DNA of 8,481 bases from Halanaerobium sp. (GTDB lineage Bacteria > Bacillota > Halanaerobiia > Halanaerobiales > Halanaerobiaceae). The stretch lies in NCBI GenBank assembly GCA_003070825.1, contig QBLP01000066.1:1-8481 (forward strand), given 5' to 3'. Of the stretch, positions 1-5,827 are shown piece by piece. The stretch's first letter is position 1. The number at the start of each line of letters is the position of its first letter. The translations under genes and the position numbers were made by a program. Below the pieces are notes generated by a model. The model worked only from the letters and a program-made list of their open reading frames with translations, was not told the origin of the DNA and searched no databases.

Positions 1-759
1 CTATTCACCTGGTTTGTGACTGCTCTGGGGGCTGGTATTGTTTTCTTTTTTACTGATGTGGACCGAAGACTTCTTGATGCTATGCTTGGTTTTGCTGCAG
101 GTGTAATGATTGCAGCCAGCTTCTGGTCTCTACTGGCTCCTGCAATAGAAATTTCCGAAAATCTGGGAGTCGCAGGCTGGATTCCGGCGGTGATTGGATT
201 TTTAATGGGAGGAATATTTCTGCGTCTGGTTGACATGGTTCTGCCGCATCTTCATCCTGCACTTGCCAAAAGTGAACCTGAAGGCATTAAAACAAAATGG
301 CAGAGAAGTATTCTACTTGTGCTGGCAGTTACATTACATAATTTTCCGGAAGGCTTAGCTGTAGGAGTTGCTTTTGGTGCAGCAGCAGTTAATATTTCTT
401 CTGCATCTATTGCCGGAGCAGTTGCACTGGCAGTTGGTATTGGTCTGCAGAACTTTCCTGAAGGGGCTGCAGTTTCAATTCCTTTAAAAAGAGAAGGGCT
501 TTCTGCAAAAAGGAGTTTTCTTTACGGTCAGTCTTCAGGTATTGTAGAACCTATTGCTGGAGTTATGGGTGCGGCTGGAGTTTATTATATGCGACCAATT
601 CTGCCATATGCATTAGCTTTTGCAGCGGGAGCAATGATCTTTGTTGTTGGGGAAGAATTGATTCCAGAAGCTAACTCAGAAGGAAATAGTCATTTAGCAA
701 CAACGGGATTGATGCTTGGTTTTGCAGTCATGATGTTTTTAGATGTTTCGCTCGGGTAG
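1..759 (+). CDS. ZIP-family divalent metal transporter, 5' end outside window
   Basis: An integral membrane protein of the ZIP family, which moves zinc or related divalent metals into the cytoplasm. The reading frame is open from base 1. The first in-frame start in view is a GTG at 16, but residues before it (LFTWFV) still read like the first ZIP membrane helix, so the true start is probably upstream. About 252 residues are visible. Hydrophobic segments fit eight helices. The metal-site signatures are HNFPEG (from base 337, helix 4) and QNFPEG (helix 5), followed by a helix 6 with GIVEP. The loop between helices 3 and 4 is short and lacks the His-rich stretch of many eukaryotic ZIPs, as in bacterial GufA/ZupT-like members. 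Metal preference cannot be read from this sequence. It ends at TAG 757-759, and no convincing terminator separates it from the trp promoter. It looks functionally unrelated to the trp genes. Confidence 0.9.
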   Translation, partial: LFTWFVTALGAGIVFFFTDVDRRLLDAMLGFAAGVMIAASFWSLLAPAIEISENLGVAGWIPAVIGFLMGGIFLRLVDMVLPHLHPALAKSEPEGIKTKWQRSILLVLAVTLHNFPEGLAVGVAFGAAAVNISSASIAGAVALAVGIGLQNFPEGAAVSIPLKREGLSAKRSFLYGQSSGIVEPIAGVMGAAGVYYMRPILPYALAFAAGAMIFVVGEELIPEANSEGNSHLATTGLMLGFAVMMFLDVSLG

Positions 760-801
760 TAAATTATTTTTTGTTGATAATCAGCATTTTAATTAAGCCG
801 C

Positions 802-820
802 TCAAGAATTATTTTCTTGA
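802..820. repeat. Inverted repeat overlapping the trp -35 element
   Basis: TCAAGAA (802-808) and TTCTTGA (814-820) form a perfect 7-bp inverted repeat with a 5-nt centre. The right arm shares TTGA with the -35 hexamer of the trp promoter. It could be an operator or a weak hairpin at the end of the ZIP transcript. It is not followed by a T tract, so a terminator role is poorly supported. Confidence 0.35.
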
Positions 821-845
821 CTTATTTAAAAAATTCAGTTATACT
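817..845 (+). promoter_or_regulatory. Sigma-A promoter of the trp operon
   Basis: TTGACT (817-822) and TATACT (840-845) are each one base from the sigma-A/sigma-70 consensus and are separated by exactly 17 bp. Transcription should begin near 851-853. That puts the first NAG triplet of the putative TRAP site almost at the 5' end of the RNA and gives a leader of about 290 nt before trpE. Confidence 0.8.
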
Positions 846-856
846 TAAAAAAATTA

Positions 857-910
857 GAGATTAGAAGAGCCCAGATTAGTAGAGAAGAGTTAGAGATGAG
901 ATTAGCAGAG
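857..910 (+). promoter_or_regulatory. Putative TRAP (MtrB) RNA-binding site: 11 NAG triplets
   Basis: Eleven NAG triplets start at 857, 862, 867, 872, 877, 882, 887, 893, 898, 903 and 908. In order they are GAG, UAG, GAG, CAG, UAG, GAG, GAG, GAG, GAG, UAG and GAG. Every spacer is 2 nt except one of 3 nt (890-892). TRAP is an 11-subunit ring that, when loaded with tryptophan, wraps RNA by binding one (G/U)AG triplet per subunit, with 2-3 nt spacers preferred. The count, spacing and position directly ahead of a trp attenuator all match. Only the fourth triplet (CAG) departs from G/U. The regulator gene is not in the window, so occupancy by TRAP is inferred. Confidence 0.82.
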
Positions 911-931
911 CCAATATTGCACTTAATGGGC
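869..931 (+). promoter_or_regulatory. Candidate antiterminator helix
   Basis: GCCCA (869-873) pairs with UGGGC (927-931). After a 2-nt bulge, UUAG (876-879) pairs with UUAA (923-926), including one G-U pair. The helix uses triplets 4 and 5 of the TRAP site on its left. On its right it uses the first two bases of the attenuator stem (930-931), so it excludes full formation of that hairpin. This mirrors the Bacillus arrangement, in which TRAP binding destroys the antiterminator. It was found by eye and no folding energy was calculated. Confidence 0.5.
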
Positions 932-973
932 CAGATTTATATCTATTTTATATAAATTTGGCTTTTTTGTTTT
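930..973 (+). terminator. trp attenuator (first leader terminator)
   Basis: A 13-bp stem pairs 930-942 (GCCAGAUUUAUAU) with 950-962 (AUAUAAAUUUGGC), with a single G-U pair and a 7-nt loop (943-949). It is followed by six U, a G and four U (963-973). It begins 20 nt after the last TRAP triplet and should end transcription before trpE when the antiterminator is blocked, that is, when tryptophan is plentiful. Apart from the GCC/GGC end the stem is AU-rich. Confidence 0.8.
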
Positions 974-1019
974 AGTTAAGAAGTGATTTTAAGTTTGCAC
1001 TTTAAATCACGACTAAAGC
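969..1019 (+). promoter_or_regulatory. Leader hairpin between the two terminators
   Basis: The lower stem pairs 969-976 with 1012-1019 (8 bp including one G-U). The upper stem pairs 983-993 with 1000-1010 (11 positions, one U-U mismatch) around a 6-nt loop (994-999). An asymmetric internal loop separates them. The left arm overlaps the U tract of the attenuator. The right arm contains UAAAGC (1014-1019), which could instead pair with GCUUUA (1072-1077) in the second terminator, so this hairpin may influence that one. A smaller hairpin follows at 1028-1041 (GGUAU/AUACC). No T-box consensus or known riboswitch motif was recognised here. Confidence 0.5.
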
Positions 1020-1046
1020 GGAATTTAGGTATTTTAATACCCAAAA

Positions 1047-1131
1047 ATCTCTTACTAATAACTACGGTCAGGCTTTAACCAAGCTCTGGCCGTTTTTTGC
1101 ATTTGTGGGCGAAAATTAGAGAAGTAAGAGG
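1047..1131 (+). promoter_or_regulatory. Candidate trpE Shine-Dalgarno-blocking helix with alternative pairing to the TRAP site
   Basis: CUCUUACU (1049-1056) pairs perfectly with AGUAAGAG (1123-1130), and a U-G pair at 1048/1131 extends it. This covers the first bases of the trpE Shine-Dalgarno sequence. The same pyrimidine-rich segment (1048-1059) can instead pair with 875-885 inside the TRAP site, giving 11 bp with one bulged U. TRAP bound to its site would prevent that second pairing and leave the segment free to block the ribosome binding site. This follows the logic known for Bacillus subtilis trpE. It is inferred from complementarity only. Confidence 0.5.
1064..1098 (+). terminator. Second leader terminator-like hairpin before trpE
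   Basis: ACGGUCAG (1064-1071) pairs with CUGGCCGU (1086-1093), including one G-U. GCUU (1072-1075) pairs with AAGC (1081-1084), with U1085 bulged and a 5-nt loop. U1093-1098 forms the tail. The stem is more GC-rich than the first attenuator and has all the marks of an intrinsic terminator, 43 nt ahead of the trpE start. Since trpE must be transcribed through it, it is presumably conditional or leaky. Confidence 0.7.
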
Positions 1132-1140
1132 AGGAAATTT

Positions 1141-2649
1141 ATGCAGACTAAAGCTGAATTTTTGGACCTAACAGCAGAATATAATCTAATTCCAATTTAT
1201 GAGGAGTTTATAGCAGATACGGAAACCCCAATTTCGCTTTATAAAAAATTAGCTCTAAACCAGGACTACAGCTATCTTTTGGAAAGTACAGAAAATGACC
1301 GCTTTTCATTTATCGGACTAAAACCGGCAGCAGTTTTAAAAAATGAAGAGGATTATCTGGAAATAATAGAAGCTGGCGAAAGCAGAAAAATTAAAGACCA
1401 GGAGATTATTCCTTATCTTCAGGATTATCTCAATCAACTTGAGGTCTATGAAGATGAGAAGCTGCCGCCATTTTCCGGAGGCTTTGTTGGCTATTTTAAT
1501 TATGAGATGATCGAAAAATGGGAAGATATCTATCACCTGGAAGCAGATAAAGAATTAAAAAAAGACAATACACCTTTGAGTATGCTGGTAATGACTAAAA
1601 TCATTATTGCCTATGATCATCTACACAATACGGTTAAAATTATCAACAATTTAAAAATAGATGCGGATTTAAGCAGGCAGAAGAAAGAAGAAATTTTTCA
1701 GGAAGCAAAAAAAGAGATTAATCAGGTAAGAAAAAAAATCGAAAACACTGAATCAAAATTAAAACCGGCAGTAGCCAACTCTAATCCCAAAGATTCTAAA
1801 AAACTAAAGTCGAATACTGAAAAGGGAGAGTTTAAAAAGATGGTGGAAAAGGCAAAAGAACATATCAGAGCCGGAGATATATTTCAGATTGTTCTCTCTC
1901 AGAAATTCTCGATAGAAAATGATCTGCCGCCATTTAAAATTTACCGGGCTTTAAGATCGATAAACCCCTCACCCTATTCTTTTTACTTGAATTTCCCGGA
2001 AATAAGAATTATCGGCTCCTCACCTGAGGTGCTGGTAAGGGTAAGAGATCAAAGGGTTCTGACTCGACCGCTGGCAGGGACCAGACCCAGGGGCAGAGAC
2101 AGCAGAGAAGATCAGGAATTAAAAATTGATTTACTAAGTGATGAAAAGGAAAAGGCAGAACACACAATGCTGCTGGATTTAGGCCGTAATGACTTAAGTC
2201 GAATTGCAGCCAGAGGAAGTGTTGAAGTAACAGAACTGATGGAGGTTGAGTTTTATTCCAAGGTAATGCATATTGTCTCTCAGGTGGAGGCTGATTTAAG
2301 AGAGGGGTTTGACAGTCTGGATGTACTGAAAGCAGTTTTTCCTGCTGGAACAGTTTCTGGTGCTCCGAAGATTAAAGCAGTTGAGTTAATTGACAGGCTG
2401 GAAAAAGAAGCACGGGGAGTTTATGCAGGTACTGTTGCCTATTTGAGTTTTAACGGGAATCTAGACAGCTGTATTACTATCAGAACCTTTTCGCTGGTTG
2501 ACGGCAGACTTAACTTACAGGTTGGAGCGGGAATAGTTGCCGATTCAGATCCGATTAAAGAATATCAGGAGACACTGAACAAGGGCCGTGCCTTATTTGA
2601 TGCCCTGGAAGTGGTAAGAGAGGATGGTATCCGTGATTTTAGTAATTGA
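1141..2649 (+). CDS. trpE: Anthranilate synthase component I
   Basis: TrpE converts chorismate to anthranilate, using ammonia delivered by the TrpG glutaminase, and is the first committed step to tryptophan. The 502-residue length is normal. The N-terminal domain holds the tryptophan feedback motif LLES (46-49), with its partner NPSPYSF (275-281) further along. The C-terminal chorismate-binding domain shows GSSPEVLVRV, TRPLAGTRPRG, HTMLLDLGRND (341-351), FPAGTVSGAPK (400-410) and GAGIVADSDP. Start ATG 1141 has AGGAGG (1129-1134) 6 nt upstream. The close homologue PabB is an alternative by sequence alone, but the feedback motif and operon position favour TrpE. The 3' end overlaps trpG by 17 nt. 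It contains one tryptophan (W127). Confidence 0.97.
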   Translation: MQTKAEFLDLTAEYNLIPIYEEFIADTETPISLYKKLALNQDYSYLLESTENDRFSFIGLKPAAVLKNEEDYLEIIEAGESRKIKDQEIIPYLQDYLNQLEVYEDEKLPPFSGGFVGYFNYEMIEKWEDIYHLEADKELKKDNTPLSMLVMTKIIIAYDHLHNTVKIINNLKIDADLSRQKKEEIFQEAKKEINQVRKKIENTESKLKPAVANSNPKDSKKLKSNTEKGEFKKMVEKAKEHIRAGDIFQIVLSQKFSIENDLPPFKIYRALRSINPSPYSFYLNFPEIRIIGSSPEVLVRVRDQRVLTRPLAGTRPRGRDSREDQELKIDLLSDEKEKAEHTMLLDLGRNDLSRIAARGSVEVTELMEVEFYSKVMHIVSQVEADLREGFDSLDVLKAVFPAGTVSGAPKIKAVELIDRLEKEARGVYAGTVAYLSFNGNLDSCITIRTFSLVDGRLNLQVGAGIVADSDPIKEYQETLNKGRALFDALEVVREDGIRDFSN

Positions 2650-3199
2650 TAATTATGATTCCTTTACCTATAATTTGGTCCATTTGCTGGAAGAATTTGA
2701 TGAAGTTAAAGTGCTGAGAAATGATAAGCTGACTGTGGCTGAGATAGCGATTATGGCACCTGATAAAATTATAATTTCTCCCGGACCGGGCAGACCTGAT
2801 GATGCAGGGATTTCTAAAGAAGTTATAGAATGTTTTAAGGACAAAATTGATATTCTGGGAGTTTGCCTCGGTCATCAGTGTATTGGAGAGGTTTTTGGTT
2901 CTCAGGTTGTAGCAGCTGACCGAATTGTGCACGGCAAAGTTTCAGCAATTAAAAAGTTAAAAGAGGATGGGCTTTTTAACGGAGTTGAAGATGGTTTTCT
3001 GGCAACCCGCTATCATTCTCTGATAGTAGATAAAAAAAGTTTGAGTTCTAAACTTGAAGTGCTGGCAGAAACTGAAGAAGGAGAAATTATGGCTTTAAAG
3101 CATAAGAATTATCCGGTTTATGGTGTCCAGTTTCATCCTGAATCAATTCTAACTGATGCCGGGCGGGATTTAATTAAAAATTTTCTTGAATTAAATTGA
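2633..3199 (+). CDS. trpG: Anthranilate synthase component II, glutamine amidotransferase
   Basis: TrpG is a class I glutamine amidotransferase that releases ammonia from glutamine for TrpE. I chose GTG 2633, which gives 188 residues starting MILVIDNYDSF, the usual start of the family, with AGAGGA (2619-2624) 8 nt upstream. An in-frame ATG at 2624 would add three residues but would sit on that ribosome binding site. The nucleophile is Cys78 in GVCLGHQ, the oxyanion segment is PGPGRP, and the other triad members are His168 and Glu170 in FHPES. The start lies inside trpE, which suggests translational coupling and equal subunit output. The same protein might also serve PabB in folate synthesis, as in organisms with a single shared subunit, but that cannot be judged here. 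It has no tryptophan residue. Confidence 0.95.
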   Translation: MILVIDNYDSFTYNLVHLLEEFDEVKVLRNDKLTVAEIAIMAPDKIIISPGPGRPDDAGISKEVIECFKDKIDILGVCLGHQCIGEVFGSQVVAADRIVHGKVSAIKKLKEDGLFNGVEDGFLATRYHSLIVDKKSLSSKLEVLAETEEGEIMALKHKNYPVYGVQFHPESILTDAGRDLIKNFLELN

Positions 3200-3225
3200 C
3201 AGTTTATTAGTGAAAGTGATTTAAT
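3196..3225 (+). promoter_or_regulatory. Candidate internal promoter ahead of trpD
   Basis: A perfect TTGACA (3196-3201) overlaps the trpG stop codon. It is followed, 18 bp later, by TTTAAT (3220-3225), one base from TATAAT and preceded by TGA (3217-3219), which fits an extended -10. Transcription would begin near 3232 and give a leader of about 54 nt for trpD. AT-rich DNA yields chance matches, so this remains a prediction. Confidence 0.5.
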
Positions 3226-3245
3226 AGAATAATTTTGAAAAAATT

Positions 3246-3282
3246 GAGCTGAGCTGAGATAAATATAATTAGAGGAGGAGAG
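3246..3282 (+). promoter_or_regulatory. Possible second TRAP-like triplet cluster over the trpD ribosome binding site
   Basis: GAG triplets at 3246, 3251 and 3256 have 2-nt CU spacers. After an 11-nt AU-rich gap come UAG 3270, GAG 3275 and GAG 3280, again with 2-nt spacers. The second group covers the trpD Shine-Dalgarno sequence (AGGAGG, 3273-3278). TRAP is known to repress translation of some Bacillus genes by covering the ribosome binding site. Ribosome binding sites are themselves GAG-rich, so only the first three triplets are really independent evidence. Confidence 0.35.
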
Positions 3283-3285
3283 AAG

Positions 3286-4320
3286 ATGTTTAATAAACAT
3301 TTAGATAAAGTAGTGAGCAGAGAGAACCTAACATTGAGTGAGATGGAAGAGGCAATGACGATGGTGATGGAAGGAAAGACTACTGACAGTCAGCTGGCTG
3401 GCTTTTTAGTAGGTTTAAGGATGAAAGGTGAAACTATAGATGAGATTACAGGAGCAGCCAGTGTGATGCGGAATAAAGCTGCTGCAGTCAAAACAGAAAG
3501 TAAAGATTTAATCGACAGCTGTGGAACCGGAGGAGATGAGAAGGGAACCTTCAATATTTCTACAACTACTGCAATTGTAATGGCAGCAGGAGGCTTAAAG
3601 GTAGCCAAACATGGTAACCGCTCAGTATCTTCAAAAAGTGGTAGTGCGGATCTGCTGGAAGCACTGGGAGTAAAAATTGATTTATCACCAGCAGAGGCAG
3701 GTAATTGTCTGGATCAGGTTGGGATTTCATTTTTATTCGCCCCTCATTTTCACCAGGCAATGAAATATGCAATCGGACCGCGAAAAGAGCTGGGTTTAAG
3801 AACAATCTTTAACATTCTGGGACCCCTGACCAATCCGGCACAGGCTGACTATCAGGTGCTGGGAGTTTATAAGGAAGAATTAGTTATGCCGCTGGCCCAT
3901 GTTCTCAAAAATCTAGGTTTAAAATCAGCAATGGTTGTTCACGGTGCTGGAGGGGTAGATGAGCTGTCACTGGCTGGAGAAAATAAAACAGCCTATTTAA
4001 AAGATGGTGTTGTTAAGGAATTCAATTTCAGTCCGACCGAGGCAGGACTGAAAAAAGCAGCAATCCAGGAGATCTTAGGGGGAAGTCCGGAAGAAAATAA
4101 AGAGATTACTTTAAATATACTAAAGGGTAAAAAGGGACCCAAAAGAGACGTGATTCTTTTAAACTCTGCTGCAGCATTTCTGGTTGAAGGTAAAGTTAAA
4201 GATTTAGAGGAAGGTGTAAAACTGGCAGCAGAACTGATAGACAGCGGTCAGGCCATGCAGAAACTGGAAGAACTTATCAACTGCAGCAATTCATTTGCTA
4301 ATAGTTCCGGGGCGGTGTAG
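3286..4320 (+). CDS. trpD: Anthranilate phosphoribosyltransferase
   Basis: TrpD joins anthranilate to phosphoribosyl pyrophosphate, forming phosphoribosyl-anthranilate. At 344 residues it has the family's normal size. An N-terminal helical domain precedes the phosphate-binding loop CGTGGDEKGTFN (79-90). KHGNRSVSSKSGSAD (108-122) contributes PRPP and magnesium ligands, R166 in GPRKELG corresponds to the conserved anthranilate-site arginine, and D225-E226 in GVDELS bind metal. ATG 3286 has AGGAGG 7 nt upstream. The gene stands alone, without fusion to trpG or trpC. An 86-nt gap with a promoter-like sequence separates it from trpG, and the trpC start follows its stop by 2 nt. It has no tryptophan residue. 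Confidence 0.97.
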   Translation: MFNKHLDKVVSRENLTLSEMEEAMTMVMEGKTTDSQLAGFLVGLRMKGETIDEITGAASVMRNKAAAVKTESKDLIDSCGTGGDEKGTFNISTTTAIVMAAGGLKVAKHGNRSVSSKSGSADLLEALGVKIDLSPAEAGNCLDQVGISFLFAPHFHQAMKYAIGPRKELGLRTIFNILGPLTNPAQADYQVLGVYKEELVMPLAHVLKNLGLKSAMVVHGAGGVDELSLAGENKTAYLKDGVVKEFNFSPTEAGLKKAAIQEILGGSPEENKEITLNILKGKKGPKRDVILLNSAAAFLVEGKVKDLEEGVKLAAELIDSGQAMQKLEELINCSNSFANSSGAV

Positions 4321-4322
4321 TA

Positions 4323-5069
4323 ATGATTTTAGATAAAATTATTTTAGAGAAGAAAAAAGAAGTTTCGGAACTAAAAAAACCGCGGCATTCTTTAAAAAAG
4401 AAGCTGGCCCGGAAAGGGATCTCTCTGCTGGCAGAAATCAAAAAAGCTTCTCCCAGCAAGGGACTGATTCAGCCTGATTTCAATCCAGAAGCCCAACTTA
4501 AATCTTATCAGCAGGCAGGAGCAGCAGGGATTTCAATTTTAACAGATCAGAATTTTTTTCAGGGGAGTAATGAAATTCTAAAGGAAATGCGGCAGCTGAC
4601 AGACCTACCAATATTACGGAAGGAATTTATTATCGATCCACTGCAACTTTATGAAAGTTTTTTTATTGGGGCTGATGTGGTACTCTTAATAGCTGCTGTA
4701 CTAAGTGATGAGAGGCTGCGAGAGCTTTTAGCATTATCCAGAGAGCTTAAAATGGAGGCGATTGTTGAGGTTCATAATCGCGATGAGCTGGAAAGAGTGA
4801 TTAATACTGAGGCAGAAATTATTGGAATCAATAATCGGGATTTAAATGATTTTAGTGTTGATCTAAAGACAACAGCAGAGCTGGCAGCTGAATTAGAAAA
4901 AATTAATCTGAGGAATGACTATTACCTGATTGCAGAAAGTGGGATTAAAACAAAAGCTGACATAGATTATTTAAAAGAAGTTGGTGTTGACGGAGTTCTA
5001 ATTGGTGAGACCCTGATGAGGGCAGAAGATCCAACTGCTAAGGTTAAGGAACTGGGATTGATTGACTAA
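4323..5069 (+). CDS. trpC: Indole-3-glycerol phosphate synthase
   Basis: TrpC is a TIM-barrel enzyme that decarboxylates and closes carboxyphenylamino-deoxyribulose phosphate to indole-3-glycerol phosphate. Catalytic positions are visible: E38 and K40 in AEIKKASPSKG, K100 in LRKEF, E149 in VEVH and N170 in GINNRDL. AESGI and the phosphate-binding VDGVLIGETLM lie near the C-terminus. The 248 residues are slightly short because the N-terminal extension before the barrel is brief. ATG 4323 lies 2 nt after the trpD stop. The only ribosome binding candidate is GGCGGTG (4311-4317) inside the end of trpD, so translation is probably coupled to trpD. It is a separate gene, not the TrpC-TrpF fusion found in enteric bacteria. 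It has no tryptophan residue. Confidence 0.96.
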   Translation: MILDKIILEKKKEVSELKKPRHSLKKKLARKGISLLAEIKKASPSKGLIQPDFNPEAQLKSYQQAGAAGISILTDQNFFQGSNEILKEMRQLTDLPILRKEFIIDPLQLYESFFIGADVVLLIAAVLSDERLRELLALSRELKMEAIVEVHNRDELERVINTEAEIIGINNRDLNDFSVDLKTTAELAAELEKINLRNDYYLIAESGIKTKADIDYLKEVGVDGVLIGETLMRAEDPTAKVKELGLID

Positions 5070-5108
5070 AATATTAATTAGTAATCATTTAAATATAGAG
5101 GTGATTTG

Positions 5109-5771
5109 GTGTTAGAAAATAGAACGATGATTAAAGTTTGTGGAATGACACGCAGCAGAGATATTAAATTTGCAGTAAATATTGGAGTTGATGCAGTTGG
5201 TTTTATCCTTGCTGAAAGTTCAAGACAGGTTAGTCTGGACCGGGTTAGAGAACTGACAGCAAAAATGCCGCCTTTTATAAATAGAGTTGCGGTTGTTGTC
5301 AATCCAACTAAAAGCGAGGTAGAAGAGATTACAAATAGCGGTTTATTTGACTATATTCAATTTCACGGTAGTGAGGAAGTAGAGTTAATTAGCAGTACTA
5401 CCTTAAAAAGTATCAAAGCAATTTCAATAGCTGGAGAAGAGGATTTAAAAGAAATTGAAAAGTACAAAAAAACAGCAGACTTTCTGCTTTTTGACACTAA
5501 AATTGGAAATCAGACCGGAGGAACGGGCAGAAGTTTTGACTGGTCTTTAATCAGAGATTTAGAAATACCATATATTCTCGCCGGGGGACTGGGAAATGAA
5601 AATATAAATGAGGCATTACAAAGGCTTAATCCAGCTGCAGTAGACATAAATAGCAGGATTGAAAACGAGCCGGGCAAAAAAAATCACAGGTTGTTAAAGG
5701 AAACGGTAGAAAAAATCAAAAATTTCAAACCCAGAACTGAGGCAAAGTTAAAGCTGAAGTCGAAACAGTAA
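5109..5771 (+). CDS. trpF: Phosphoribosylanthranilate isomerase
   Basis: TrpF isomerises phosphoribosyl-anthranilate to the substrate of TrpC by an Amadori rearrangement in a TIM barrel. Cys11 in KVCGMTR is the catalytic base and Asp129 in LLFDTKIG the catalytic acid. GGTGRSFDW, ILAGGLGNEN and AVDINSRIENEPGKKN match the family's phosphate-binding and C-terminal signatures. Start choice: GTG 5109 lies 7 nt after the GAGG of GAGGTGAT (5098-5105) and gives 220 residues. TTG 5106 is too close and ATG 5127 too far from that site, although the conserved barrel itself begins at the ATG. The last 15 or so residues are a Lys-rich tail beyond the usual family end. It contains one tryptophan (W145). Confidence 0.95.
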   Translation: MLENRTMIKVCGMTRSRDIKFAVNIGVDAVGFILAESSRQVSLDRVRELTAKMPPFINRVAVVVNPTKSEVEEITNSGLFDYIQFHGSEEVELISSTTLKSIKAISIAGEEDLKEIEKYKKTADFLLFDTKIGNQTGGTGRSFDWSLIRDLEIPYILAGGLGNENINEALQRLNPAAVDINSRIENEPGKKNHRLLKETVEKIKNFKPRTEAKLKLKSKQ

Positions 5772-5801
5772 TTGAACTTTAAATTATTTTACTGATATAT
5801 T
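5772..5801 (+). promoter_or_regulatory. Possible internal promoter ahead of trpB
   Basis: TTGAAC (5772-5777) and TATATT (5796-5801) are separated by 18 bp, and TGA (5793-5795) directly precedes the -10, as in the candidate trpD promoter. The -35 matches consensus at four of six positions. It lies in the 56-nt AT-rich gap between trpF and trpB, where chance matches are common. Confidence 0.3.
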
Positions 5802-5827
5802 TTTAAAATTTGAAAGGAGTAGAGAAG

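Noticed and set aside
773..790. GTTGATAATCAGC near-palindrome resembling half of a Fur/Zur-type box
   Set aside because: It matches only part of the consensus and lies downstream of the ZIP gene, not at its promoter, so it gives no good case for metal-dependent control.
896..955. Short leader ORF MRLAEPILHLMGQIYIYFI overlapping the TRAP site and attenuator
   Set aside because: It contains no tryptophan codon and has no clear ribosome binding site beyond the purine-rich triplets, so a ribosome-stalling leader peptide is not supported.
852..1140. T-box riboswitch responding to uncharged tRNA-Trp
   Set aside because: No T-box consensus, specifier-loop UGG or stem I motifs were found. A UGGC at 1087-1090 lies in the right arm of the second terminator, the wrong place for tRNA acceptor pairing.
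1336..1536. Minus-strand open frames within trpE, trpG, trpD, trpF and trpA, and a + strand one inside trpB (6579-6770)
   Set aside because: They lie within well-conserved genes in other frames, lack recognisable domains and have no convincing ribosome binding sites, so they are shadows.
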